From Chrysomallon squamiferum (lineage: Eukaryota; Mollusca; Gastropoda; Neomphalida; Peltospiridae): 15,000 nucleotides of DNA. The DNA is taken from the NCBI GenBank assembly GCA_012295275.1, contig CM022672.1:33127216-33142215 (forward strand), read 5' to 3'. A model generated the notes under the pieces. It saw only the letters and a list, made by a program, of their open reading frames with translations. It did not search any database and was not told the DNA's origin. Positions within the stretch are counted from its first letter, which is position 1. Each line of letters begins with the position of its first letter. This document shows, piece by piece, positions 1 through 9,764 of this stretch. A program made the position numbers and the translations under genes.

Positions 1-110
1 TATATATTGTGTGTATTATATATACTGAAATAATTTAAATTCGTCAACTTCACGAGAGAAAACAATACCAGACTAAAGATATTACAGATGCGTTTTGCTC
101 TTACACTAGT

Positions 111-181
111 AGAGAAGAGAGAGAGAGAAGAAGAAGAAGAAGAAAAAAGAAGAAGAAGAAGAAGAAAAAAGAAGAAAAAGA
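111..181. repeat. 71-base uninterrupted purine tract (GA/GAA)
   Basis: GA then GAA repeats with short A runs and no pyrimidine from 111 to 181. It is translated as Glu/Arg/Lys runs in a 123-codon open frame (88-459) that I do not consider a gene. The remaining 182-480 sequence is mixed AT-rich DNA with no recognisable feature. Confidence 0.9.
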
Positions 182-484
182 TAATGATGTTGATGAATAT
201 GAAGAGAACAAGAAACAAACAAAATTTGGACACAACTAGTGTACATTTTTCGCTAGTGTTGTCGGCGAGAATAAAGAGTAAAAATAAACAGATATTATCG
301 GATTTAAAACAAAAAACAAACAAACTGTCTCTTGTTGATTATTTTGCATACGTCAACATCTGCGCTTCTTATTATTTATTCCCCGGCAAAACCATCTTAA
401 TTGCTTTGCATGTTTTGCATAATAAAACCGCGCTTTGTCACGTTGTTTCTGGTGATTGATTGTAACGTCTTGCTGTAGAGCTTG

Positions 485-579
485 CGGCACATCCGTGTGT
501 TTAACGGGGCCCTGTTTCACGAAAGATACTTCTGCAACCTTTGTTTTTCGTAAATATTTAAAAAAAAAAAAAAAAAAAA
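485..579 (+). mobile_element. Possible short interspersed element end with A20 tail
   Basis: GGGGCCCTGTTTCACGAAAG at 505-524 is unusually GC-rich for the window. It resembles a phrase (GGCCCGTTTCACGAAA) that I recall at the ends of short repeats in several marine invertebrates. An uninterrupted A20 run lies at 560-579. No target duplication or opposite end could be identified by eye. Confidence 0.25.
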
Positions 580-640
580 TATACGAGTATTAAATCGTTG
601 CTAACTCTAGTTACTACTGTTATTTCTGTTTTCGTTGTTG

Positions 641-735
641 TCCTAATGTTGTAGCAGTTATTATTATTATTACTGTTGTTGTTGTTGGAGTTCTAATATT
701 GTAGCAGTTACTGTTGTTGTTGTCGTCGTTTGTTG
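641..735. repeat. 50-base duplication with TTG/TTA repeats
   Basis: TCCTAATGTTGTAGCAGTTA at 641-660 recurs at 691-710 with two differences. The space between is ATT and GTT repeats, and GTT/GTC repeats follow. Confidence 0.85.
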
Positions 736-1130
736 TTGCTCTGTATTGCTTTAGCGGACTAATTCTTTTTGAAATAAGGCTCCTCAGAAATCTGTCTTTT
801 TGAGAAAACCGGAATCGGCCGGATTTGACACGGAATCTTGTTGTTCAGTTGTCAAGGAAGGTGAATACTAAAAGAAAAAGAGTATTCTGTGAAAACAGTC
901 GGTTTTATCTCTCATTGTCAACGTAAATAAATAAATAAATTTACACAGTCACTGCATTAAATATATGTAATTATTACTACGGTGAATGGAACTTTTTATT
1001 TTTTTATTTTTCTTACTATCTCTGTGTTCTTCTCTTAGTTCAAGACCAAAAAATAGGAAAAAATAATTTCAAATAATATAATATAAAATATTTATTTTCT
1101 TTTAATTATTAAATCAATGTTATTATTCCA

Positions 1131-1219
1131 AATAAATAAATAAATAAATAAATAAATAAACTTTCATGAAAAATAAATAGAAATTTCTTTATTTTAAATA
1201 TTTATTTATTTATTTATTC
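1131..1219. repeat. Opposed (AAAT)n and (ATTT)n tracts
   Basis: AAAT repeats at 1131-1160 and ATTT repeats at about 1198-1219 are complementary, so they form an inverted repeat of roughly 22 bases around a spacer of about 40. A smaller AAAT tract lies at 924-940. Confidence 0.85.
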
Positions 1220-1283
1220 TCTCACCCTCCACCCTTCCCCCTATCTCTCCCACCCCTCTCGTTTTTGTCAAGTTATGATGAAC

Positions 1284-1293
1284 ATTATTTATT

Positions 1294-1342
<49 letters not shown>
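1284..1342. repeat. (ATTT)n(ATT)n compound microsatellite
   Basis: Five ATTT-like units followed by about thirteen ATT units. A second ATT/GTT/ATT compound tract lies at 1430-1469. The stretch 1470-1900 has short A and T runs and no gene I can support. Confidence 0.9.
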
Positions 1343-1345
<3 letters not shown>

Positions 1346-1927
1346 CTAAATACGATGTTTTTGAAGAATATTTTAAACTACCTGCTAAACGTTTCTACTT
1401 TCTTTCTTCTTTATTTGTTTAGTTATTTTATTATTATTGTTGTTGTTGTTGTTGTTATTATTATTATTAGATTCGTTCTGTATTAAATTAAAAATGTGTC
1501 TATGACAGTTTGTTTTTCTTTTTTCTTCATTATTATTAATTTCTTTAAATTTATTTATTTATTTTTTTTTTTCGTCCTGGCCTATTCATAACAACAATTT
1601 TATAATTTTTATAATCTGTTTCTCCTTAGAACCTTCTTATTTCAGAATGAGGACTTTACTAAATCTGTCAGTTAACACCTGGGATACTTATTGAATAAAT
1701 GTATTGATTAAATCTATAAATATAAAAAAATAAAACTCAAGAATTAAGGCTCGACTACCCTGTTTTAGTATTATTGTCACTAGCTGGGTTCAGCATAACA
1801 AAGTATCTGATTTATTTTAAAAATACGACAACGAATACATATTACTGGAATTACACTGACTAATAAAAACTGATAATGTTTGTGACAATTATAATCTAGT
1901 CTGCCTTGGTGGACAGTTAATCTATAT

Positions 1928-2095
1928 CTGGTTCCAGCCAAAGCTCCATGTCGGGTGTAAACAAAAGTCCTATGCTGTCTGTGGGATGGTACATATACAA
2001 AAAATATTGTTGCTAACTGGAAACAGTAGTTATGAAATGATTTTTCTCTCTTGTTATCTCGTTACAAAATAATTATAAAAACACGTCAATAATAA
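1928..2095 (+). mobile_element. Diverged copy of a gastropod-type SINE/interspersed repeat
   Basis: GTTCCAGCCAAAGCTCCATG at 1931-1950 is followed by GGGTGTAAACAAAAG, then CTATGCTGTCTGTGGGATGG (1970-1989) and TACATATACAAAAAATATTG. Then come TTGCTAACTGGAAACAGTAG and TTATGAAATGATTTTTCTCT. I recall a very widespread molluscan repeat with the same order of phrases: TTCCAGCCAGTGCTCCA, CTGTCTGTGGGATGGTGCAT, ATAAAAGATCCCTTGCT, AGTAGCCCATGAAGTGG, GGTTTCCTCTC. The order and spacing match, while about a quarter of the bases differ, so the copy is old. The tRNA-like head is not recognisable upstream. Confidence 0.7.
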
Positions 2096-2267
2096 TAATA
2101 ACAATAACAATTAGAAGAATAACGTATATATGCAAATAGCTGTAGACTAAATATTTTTCCATATGAAACAAGTGTGACGTCAATAAAGTCACAAACACGT
2201 ACCCAGTTTCGGAACCATTGATTTTTAGTTAATTTGTTGATGATTTTTACTATATCAGCATTATAAT

Positions 2268-2270
<3 letters not shown>

Positions 2271-2347
<77 letters not shown>
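2271..2347. repeat. (GA)n microsatellite, 77 bases, perfect
   Basis: An unbroken GA run of about 38 repeats. Flanks are unique AT-rich sequence. From 2400 to 2880 I see no gene or repeat apart from T14G6 at 2674-2693. Confidence 0.97.
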
Positions 2348-2349
<2 letters not shown>

Positions 2350-2879
2350 TTTATACACAGACGTATCAGTCGCTATAATTATTATAATTAAATTTTTCAA
2401 TGATAATAATCTTTGTCATCGGTTCCCAAGAAGATTATACTTATACGATCTCAATCATTTTGCCATCCATCTGTCATCAAATCCTATCTAGGTAATTCCG
2501 ATCGCTAGAATTTCAATTAATAATTATGTTAATGTCCCTTCACAATCTAATCTTGTTGCTGGTACTGATGGACTCATTCTGTTACTATTCATAGGTAATT
2601 CATGGTGTTTTCGGAATTCTCCGTTGAAAATAGGAAAACAAAGTTCGCGATTTTTCGTTGGTTTTATTTTGGGTTTTTTTTTTTTTTGGGGGGTTTTATA
2701 AAAAATTCTTTATGGTTCATATGAGAAAATTTCAAATTGCAGTATAACAAAAATAACTAAATCATTTTTTTAATTATTATTTTATTTTATTTTACGATTT
2801 GTGTTACTGACATATTGACATGTAAACCAGTCATAAATTTATACAGTTAAGTTTCCATGTCCCTTTAATGCTACAAAAC

Positions 2880-3330
2880 TTACGAACAAAACTAAAGAGT
2901 TCCAGTCTACTGATAAACCCGCATTTCCCCCAAGGGTGATTAGGGGGAAACGATAAACTTTGACACTTCCTTGGGGAACATTTCTAATTGATCCACAAAT
3001 GTGGAGTAGATTGCGATGATTGTAATTGGAATTACGTTAAGAATATGGCGGGTTATCCTGGGACTTACCACAGGGTAATCATCGCAGTTTGATGGTTATG
3101 TTTCGTACGACCATTGTTTTAATCGCCGTGTCAGCGAAGATACAAAACGTGTCATCATCGTCCCACAAGGACATTGTTAGAGATAAACAGAAGTAGGTGT
3201 TAAGAAGCTAGCATCGAGCGATTTTAATCAATAGGCAATCGAGATGACAGGTTTATGACGAACGTGAAGTGTCGCAGAAATTAATTCTGCTCGAGCGAGA
3301 TATTTTAATCTATTCGCGGCGTATTAGAGA
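2880..3330. other. CpG-richer island with nested inverted repeats, no gene recognised
   Basis: Sequence complexity rises here and about 25 CpG dinucleotides can be counted by eye, far more than in the flanks. TTTCCCCC (2924-2931) pairs with GGGGGAAA (2943-2950). TGCGATGATT (3012-3021) pairs with AATCATCGCA (3077-3086). TTATCCTG (3053-3060) pairs with CAGGGTAA (3071-3078) with one G-T pair. GTAATT/AATTAC flank GG at 3022-3035. No open frame of note crosses it. Confidence 0.5.
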
Positions 3331-3385
3331 CCACAGAAAGTAATAATTATGTGAAAGTGGATTACAATGCAAAAGATTAATCGAT

Positions 3386-3387
<2 letters not shown>

Positions 3388-3459
<72 letters not shown>
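3388..3459. repeat. (AAT)24 microsatellite, perfect
   Basis: 24 uninterrupted AAT units, read as poly-Asn in one small open frame (3367-3597) and poly-Ile on the other strand. An A/G-rich stretch follows to about 3600, and A18 lies at 3686-3703. The region 3704-4080 is AT-rich without a recognised feature. Confidence 0.97.
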
Positions 3460-3460
<1 letters not shown>

Positions 3461-4061
3461 TTTACAATGATGAAGATGTGGGTAAAATAGAACGAATGAT
3501 AATAGAAAACAAAACAAAAAAAGAAAAAGAAAAAAAGAAGAAAAAAAGAGACAATTTGAAAGAAAATGAACAAAACGTGACTGACGAAATTTTTTAAATG
3601 CAAGTTATGTTTGTATATATGTATTAAAGGCAATCTATAATAACAATGACAATATTCATAATGATAATTGGAATATAAATTATATAAAAAAAAAAAAAAA
3701 AAATTAAAAAGCAGAAAAAAGATGAAAATGAAAGAATAAATAATTAACAAATATAAAATGCACACATAAATTTTAAATTAGACAATTAAAATCGAATAAC
3801 ACAAAAGAGGGCATATTCAGGGTTTGGGTAAATTAACGGAGTGGTTTCATCGTTGATTTAAATAAAGAACTGTCATTATAAAAGTTGGACACCTAATATA
3901 AAAATAACGAAGACATTGGTGGAATTTACATCTCACAAAGGCATCTTCATATTCCAAAATTAAATTATATTTTAAAATAAATAAAATACCTAACGTATAT
4001 TTATTGTAAATTTACTGTAAGTCTTTCAAGGACTGAAAAAAATTATAGATATAATAATACA

Positions 4062-4075
4062 TTTTTTTTTTTTTT
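4062..4075. repeat. T14 homopolymer
   Basis: A run of 14 T. The next 340 bases (to about 4420) are more complex and contain several CpGs plus a CACGTG hexamer at about 4397. No gene can be supported there. Confidence 0.9.
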
Positions 4076-4581
4076 CGATAAAAGAATGAACGATAAGCAC
4101 ATATCGAATACACAGTCACTCTCCTCCCCCTCAGCGTCATAAAGAATACATCTAATTTACGAATTCTGACAGCGAGGTTCTCGCAGAACATTCACCCTGC
4201 ACGCGACTTCAACTTTTGAACCGTAAACTTGGTCAAGCGTGAAACAGAAAGTGCACAAACAAGAGGCGGGAAAAATGTTTCATTTGCTAAAAATATTTGA
4301 CTTTCGTTGAAATGATTAGTCTCGATGCTGAAGCAGAAAGCAAATTCTATTACGGGCAGACGCACAAGAGATGATTTACGATTGGATGGAAATATCACGT
4401 GTCTGATATAATTTTAACACTTTCTTTCCATTTCGTTATTAAAAATAGTCTCTTACGAAATTTAACTGCCCCCCACCAAACAAAACAAAACAAAATAAAT
4501 ACAAACGATTACGATTTTTTATTAATCGTGGAATACGTGTCGATGGAACTGTATTATTTCTACATATTAATAAATAAAATT

Positions 4582-4582
<1 letters not shown>

Positions 4583-4617
<35 letters not shown>
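4583..4617. repeat. (CA)n microsatellite
   Basis: A perfect CA run of about 17 repeats, preceded by AATAAATAAAAT. Confidence 0.95.
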
Positions 4618-4618
<1 letters not shown>

Positions 4619-4742
4619 ATTATTAACATCTTTATTTTTTCTTTTTCTTTTTAAATTATTTTTAGTTTGTCAGTAAACTGATATCCCTTGTTTGAAAACA
4701 GCAGACTTCAAATAAATTTGTAGAGTATTTCTTGTCACTATT

Positions 4743-4748
<6 letters not shown>

Positions 4749-4782
<34 letters not shown>

Positions 4783-4799
4783 AAGAAAGAAGAAAAGGA
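4749..4799. repeat. A32 run continuing as a GAAA purine tract
   Basis: 32 consecutive A followed by GAAAGAAAGAAGAAAAGGA, with no pyrimidine. It could be the worn tail of a retrotransposed copy, but nothing upstream is recognisable. 4800-5100 is mixed sequence with a few CpGs and no gene seen. Confidence 0.9.
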
Positions 4800-5121
4800 C
4801 TCGTCTCTTTATATAATTTATTCCACGTAAATATGATTGTAAAATAATACCGTCCCGTTTGTCGACTTTTCTGACACTTTAATTATTCTTCTCGGCTATT
4901 TCTGTATGCACGTACTGGCGAAGCGTTAGTTCCCTAATTAACTAAGAGAAACCCGAGTAGCGTAGCTGTCATTCTCGTTGAAGGAAAAAAAAAAAGTCAT
5001 TATATTTTTGTTCATTACCACGTTTCTTTGATGCTTGGTAGAGTCGGAAAATCGATAGGTCGTGTTGTTTTGTTAAGGAAAGCAAGTGTGACAAGAAATA
5101 CTGGTGTTTTTATTTTTTACA

Positions 5122-5168
5122 TTTTTTTTTTTTTTTTAATTTGTTATTATTATTATTATTTTTTTTTT
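5122..5168. repeat. T-run, (ATT)n and T-run
   Basis: T16 at 5122-5137, ATT repeats at about 5143-5160, then T8. A-rich sequence with AAAT and AAAAT units continues to about 5345. Confidence 0.85.
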
Positions 5169-5409
5169 ATCTGCAGTAATCCAATATTGTCAGTTAATTA
5201 AGTTAGTATCAACGAATATAAACAAAGAAAGGATAACAAAATACATAATTAAAAAAGTTAAAAAAAAATAAAATAAAAATAAAATAAAAAACAGAAGAAA
5301 ATTAGAAAAAAAAAGAGAAAAATATATAAATAATAATAATAATTAGTAATGGAGAGTACAAATAAAATAAATTTAAAGAAAACACCCCCCACTAAAAAAA
5401 GATAACTTC

Positions 5410-5666
5410 TTCATTTTAATCTTACTATTAGTAGTTCTACTAGCAGTTGTACTACTACTACTTGCCTGCTGGTCTACTATACTATTATTAACTACAGTTT
5501 CTGCTACTATTACTACCATAATTATTACTACTGTTACTATTACTTCTACTGTCATTACTACAAATAATATCACTGCAACAACAACAACAACAACAACAGT
5601 AACAACAATAAATAATAATAATAATACAACAATAATAATAACAGTAATAATTATAATAATAATAGA

Positions 5667-5698
<32 letters not shown>

Positions 5699-5704
5699 TA
5701 ATAA

Positions 5705-5742
<38 letters not shown>

Positions 5743-5755
5743 TAATAATAATAAA
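5410..5755. repeat. Composite ACT / ACA / AAT trinucleotide region
   Basis: Imperfect ACT repeats run from about 5420 to 5570, ACA repeats lie at 5578-5598, and AAT repeats follow to 5755, with perfect runs at about 5668-5693 and 5706-5738. Two overlapping minus-strand open frames here encode only Ile/Tyr/Val/Leu runs and are not genes. Confidence 0.9.
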
Positions 5756-6133
5756 GAAAAACAGAACGTACTGAACAAGACAAATAGTATGTTTTATTGC
5801 ATTTTAAGTAATAAAATTCTTTTATATAAATATATTATTAGAAAACAACAACCCAATCCACACTTGTGTATAAAATCCAACTTTGTCAAAATATACCAGT
5901 TTTTAACAGACAGATTCGAACATTCCTGTCTTTAGCTAAATTGTGACAAACAATTATACTATTGTCTACTGTTTTGTGTGTATAAACTTCTACTGTGAAA
6001 TCAGTTTATAAATTTTGTCCATGAATAAAAAAAATTAATTTGTCAAAATTTTTTTTTTCATATATACCATAAAAAAGTAAGAAAAAACTCTGTTTTGAAA
6101 AATTTGTCATTTTTTTTTTTAAAAAAATAACTC

Positions 6134-6164
<31 letters not shown>

Positions 6165-6320
6165 ACAAATGAATAAATAAAAATAAAATATAATAAATAA
6201 TAAGAAGAAAATAACTGCATATTAAATATAAAATAAAATAATAATGATAAAAAAAAATAAAAATAAAATAAAATAAATTAAAAAAGCATAATAAGAAGAA
6301 AAATAAAATGTTATAAAACA
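6134..6320. repeat. (AAAT)n followed by A-rich AAAAT/AAT sequence
   Basis: AAAT repeats at 6134-6164, then about 150 bases almost free of C and G. The flanking stretches 5780-6130 and 6320-7070 are AT-rich with poly-A runs (A20 at 6696-6715) and no gene. Confidence 0.85.
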
Positions 6321-6489
6321 AAATAAAGAAATATAATTTTACTTCAAACAGTTTTTATTTTTTTTACTTATTTATTTTTGAGTAAATAAAAATTATACAC
6401 CTGTCATTTGAAAAATACACATAATAACAAATAAATAGCTGACAACAAGATAGAGAAAAATAACAACAAAATTAAAAAAATTCATGTGT

Positions 6490-6800
6490 GACTTTGTACC
6501 TGGAAAAACTGATTTTAAAATATTTTCTAAAAAAGATACTATTTTAATTATTAATGAATATTATGGCAAAAAAAAAATAATAATAAAAAAAAAATAAAAA
6601 TGAGATATATTAACATAGCTGTAGAAACTATTTACATATTTAAAAAAAAAGAAAAAAAAAGTAGACTGTTTTAATGAATCATATGAAAGAAATTTAAAAA
6701 AAAAAAAAAAAAAAATTATGAATTTTTTTTTATTAATGTACTGACAGTTTGTATCTACAAAACTGACTAAAAGATATTTAGAAATATTTTAATGATTAAT
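6490..6800. repeat. Diverged direct repeat pair
   Basis: Sequence at about 6490-6560 (GACTTTGTACCTGGAAAAAC, then TGATTTTAAAATATTTT) resembles 6743-6800 (GACAGTTTGTATCTACAAAA, then CTGACTAAAAGATATTT). The match needs gaps and is by eye only. Confidence 0.35.
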
Positions 6801-7078
6801 TTCCAAAGATTGTTACTAATAATCTGGGATATTTATGACCTGTAAACTTATACTTGGCTTTACACCATGTTTCTTGAAAGACACATCTTGATGAGGAATT
6901 TAAATATAACGATGTATATTTGAAACTGAATTAAATCACTGATACAATGTTTTTAAATACTCTGCTGTAAATTTTTAACAAAAGGACTGATTAATCACAA
7001 CAAAATCACGTTTTCTTGAAATAAAAATACAATTCAACTGAAGTAAAACAACAACACAGACATCAGCAATTGTATCCT

Positions 7079-7165
7079 CTGTGTACATCATGTTTATACT
7101 TCAGTTATTACACTGGGGTACACATAATCTATGTACATCAATTTTTCTAATATTTCAGTTATGTA
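7079..7165. repeat. Tandem duplication of about 50 bases with TGTACA sites
   Basis: CTGTGTACATCATGTTTATA plus CTTCAGTTATTA at 7079-7110 recurs as CTATGTACATCAATTTTTCT plus AATATTTCAGTTATGTA at 7129-7165. Palindromic TGTACA occurs in each copy and again just downstream. It lies beyond the candidate poly(A) sites, so it is probably intergenic. Confidence 0.65.
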
Positions 7166-7308
7166 CAGATGTGTACAAATATAAACATACTGACAGAGAA
7201 ATAAACACAAATTTGACATTCATTTGAATCAAAGTTTACATGCAGTACATTTAAAAAGAATAAATATATCACAGATAGTACTAGCAAATAAAGGCTTAAT
7301 GGAATATC

Positions 7309-7339
7309 TTATTATTATTATTATAATTATTATTATTAT
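7309..7339. repeat. (ATT)n microsatellite
   Basis: An ATT repeat with one TATAAT interruption, just beyond the candidate 3' end of the CCDC180-like gene. Confidence 0.85.
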
Positions 7340-7439
7340 CATTTTTATTACAAGCAATTTGCTACAACTCATTTTATTTATAAAACACAACAAAACACTG
7401 ATTTTCTTTCTTTTACATAACTGTTTTACTTTAAACTTT

Positions 7440-7455
7440 TTTATTTCATTTTATT
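7440..7455 (-). promoter_or_regulatory. Candidate poly(A) signals of the CCDC180-like gene
   Basis: On the minus strand AATAAA occurs at 7455-7450 and again at 7445-7440, about 145-155 bases after the stop codon. A GT-rich stretch (TGTTTTGTTGTGTTTT, about 7400-7383) lies 40-60 bases further on, which is the usual arrangement around a cleavage site. Another AATAAA is at 7378-7373. The region is AT-rich, so chance hexamers are expected. Confidence 0.45.
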
Positions 7456-7595
7456 ACAATTTTAGTAAAACAGAATACTTTAATCTGTTATAATGATTAT
7501 TATCTTTTAAAAAAAATTAAAATCAACTTTTAAAAATTAAATAATTTAATAATAAAAAGTGAAGTAACATGAACAGTCCAGGGAAAATGTAACCC

Positions 7596-7724
7596 TCAGT
7601 ACAGCTGCTTTATTTTTTCTACAGAAATGTTCCATTTATCCATCTGTCTTTGTCCCTCCAGTTCCAGTCTCTTTCTCTCGTTAGCTATTGCCTCCAGTGT
7701 GTCCTCAAACTTGATCTGGTAAGA
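7596..7724 (-). CDS. CCDC180: CCDC180-like, last coding exon with TGA stop
   Basis: The acceptor is TTTTAACAG|TCT and the stop is TGA at 7598-7596. It encodes 42 residues: SYQIKFEDTLEAIANERKRL, then ELEGQRQMDKWNISVEKIKQ and LY. This is a charged helix whose end (W....I..LY) matches the recalled C-terminal end of CCDC180. No intron is apparent between the stop and the candidate poly(A) signals. Confidence 0.9.
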   Translation of the reverse strand, partial: SYQIKFEDTLEAIANERKRLELEGQRQMDKWNISVEKIKQLY

Positions 7725-7859
7725 CTGTTAAAATAAAAACAATGTTAAATATAATGTAGTTTTAAAATCACCTACATAGATGTGTTAAACTGCATACCCA
7801 AACATACACAGAAATAAAAGCATATACAGAAATATTCAACTGAACACATACAAACACAA

Positions 7860-7927
<68 letters not shown>

Positions 7928-7990
7928 CAGCATCTCATAAACAACACTCACACAGAGAATTATTCTGAATACAAACACAACATTTCTCTT

Positions 7991-8033
<43 letters not shown>

Positions 8034-9725
8034 AATACATATAACATCATAAACAACGCACACAAGAAGTTTAACTGAACACACACGCACACACACACAC
8101 ACACACAGATTAATGAATTAATGAAATCAAATAAATATTTCTTTAAAAAAAAAAATGTCTATAATTAGACTCATGATCTGCTCTTAGACAAAGTGAACAG
8201 CTGACAGCACAAGGGAGACAACTCTTTCTGTCATTCATGACTATAATGACCAGGTAAAGGAATACAAGTTACTAATCCTGTGTATGTTGTATGTGTGTGT
8301 GTGTGTGTGTATGCGTATGCATGCATGTACAAACATGTGCAAAAATTACTTTATTTTGATCCGCTTGCTTACATAACACATTTATTATAAAATTATAATC
8401 ACTAAACCATTAACGACATCAAAAAAAAAAGAAAAAGAAAAGATTTTTCTTACAAACAAACATTATTATGCACTGTTCACAGACAATGACTTACCATGTA
8501 AGCTGAATCTCGAGCATCTATTGTAGCCTTGTGACCCAGGGTGGTCGAATTTGTAGCCACATATGGAGTGACCGTGACCTTTGCCGGTTTAGGACCAACG
8601 ACAAATTCATTGCTGGGGATACCTTTGGGAAAACAAGAAATCATGTGTTTTAGTACGTACAAATTAATATTATTAAAAACACACACTCATGTACATATGT
8701 ATGTTTCTCCATATGTTTGTCTATCTGTTGCAATTATGTCTGCCTAGTTATCAAAATTATGATAAATATATTTTTTTTTATTTTTATCATTAAGAATGAG
8801 ACAAAATATCTTTAATTAATTAATTATGATAAATACATGAAATTAATTTATTACTAGAAATTTTATGTTTTATCATTAAGTCTGAGACAAAATATCTTTA
8901 ATTAATTAATTATGATAAATACATGAAGTTAATTTATGACTAGAAATTTTATAGTTTTTTTTATATATCATTAAGACTAAGACAAAATATCTTTTATTAA
9001 TTAATTATGATAAAAAACCTGAAGTTATTTTATTACTAGAAATTTCATGGATTTTTTTCTATCTATCTATATATATATCACTAAGACTGAGATAAAATAG
9101 ATTTAATTAATTAATTAATTAAGTTAAAATCATACCTCTCCAGTTTCCTTTTCCTCTTTTTATGATGTATGTATTTTCCTCCTCAAAAAGTGGCTCACCA
9201 GCATTTTGTCTCCTGATGAGATCACTTGTAGAAAAGCGTTTTGCTTCCACCTCTGAAACAAACACACCAGAACTTGAGCCAAATTTTAAATCATAATTTT
9301 AATAAAATTTTAGCCTAATTTTAATAGAATTTAACATAGTTCAAATGAATCCTTGTCTAGTATTATACAGAGATCTTATATTATTAGTATACCTAGCCAG
9401 TTAAAGCATTTTAAAATTTTAATTGAAATATATATATATATATATATCATCATTATTATATATATTATATATATTATTTTTTTGATATTTAAAGATATTT
9501 TGTAAATATTCTGTGCAGCATATTTTCAAAGCAGTTTTAAAATTACTGCTAAAAACATTGGTAGAGTTTTAATGTCTTACTTCCTTTCTCTACATCATCA
9601 ACAACGAGGAGGTGGTCGTAGAGCAGCAGCTGGCTCTCTGACATCTTGGCTAGTTTTTTCAGAAACGTCTTTGCATGCTTCACAGCACAGTCCTACACAG
9701 AAACAGCATCAGTGTACATTATTAT

Positions 9726-9764
<39 letters not shown>

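Noticed and set aside
88-459. 123-codon plus-strand open frame beginning with ATG
   Set aside because: The Glu/Arg/Lys block is the GAA tract translated. The remainder shows no recognisable domain, and there are no splice or promoter signals to support it. Left as a chance frame.
2924-2950. Bacterial-type terminator hairpin
   Set aside because: The stem is clear, but there is no T run after it and the context is animal intergenic DNA.
3367-3597. 76-codon open frame with poly-Asn and a Lys/Glu-rich tail
   Set aside because: It is built on the (AAT)24 repeat and an A/G-rich stretch. The charged tail follows from base composition, and no splice or family signal is seen.
4192-4398. 68-codon minus-strand frame in a more complex stretch
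   Set aside because: It begins with a non-ATG codon, shows no recognisable motif, and no adjoining exon can be found. It might hold regulatory DNA, but coding cannot be supported.
5373-5783. 136- and 96-codon frames with Tyr/Ile/Val runs
   Set aside because: Composite trinucleotide repeat in different frames.
8541-8747. Plus-strand frame opposite exon h
   Set aside because: It is a shadow of the minus-strand exon, which has matching splice sites and a conserved motif.
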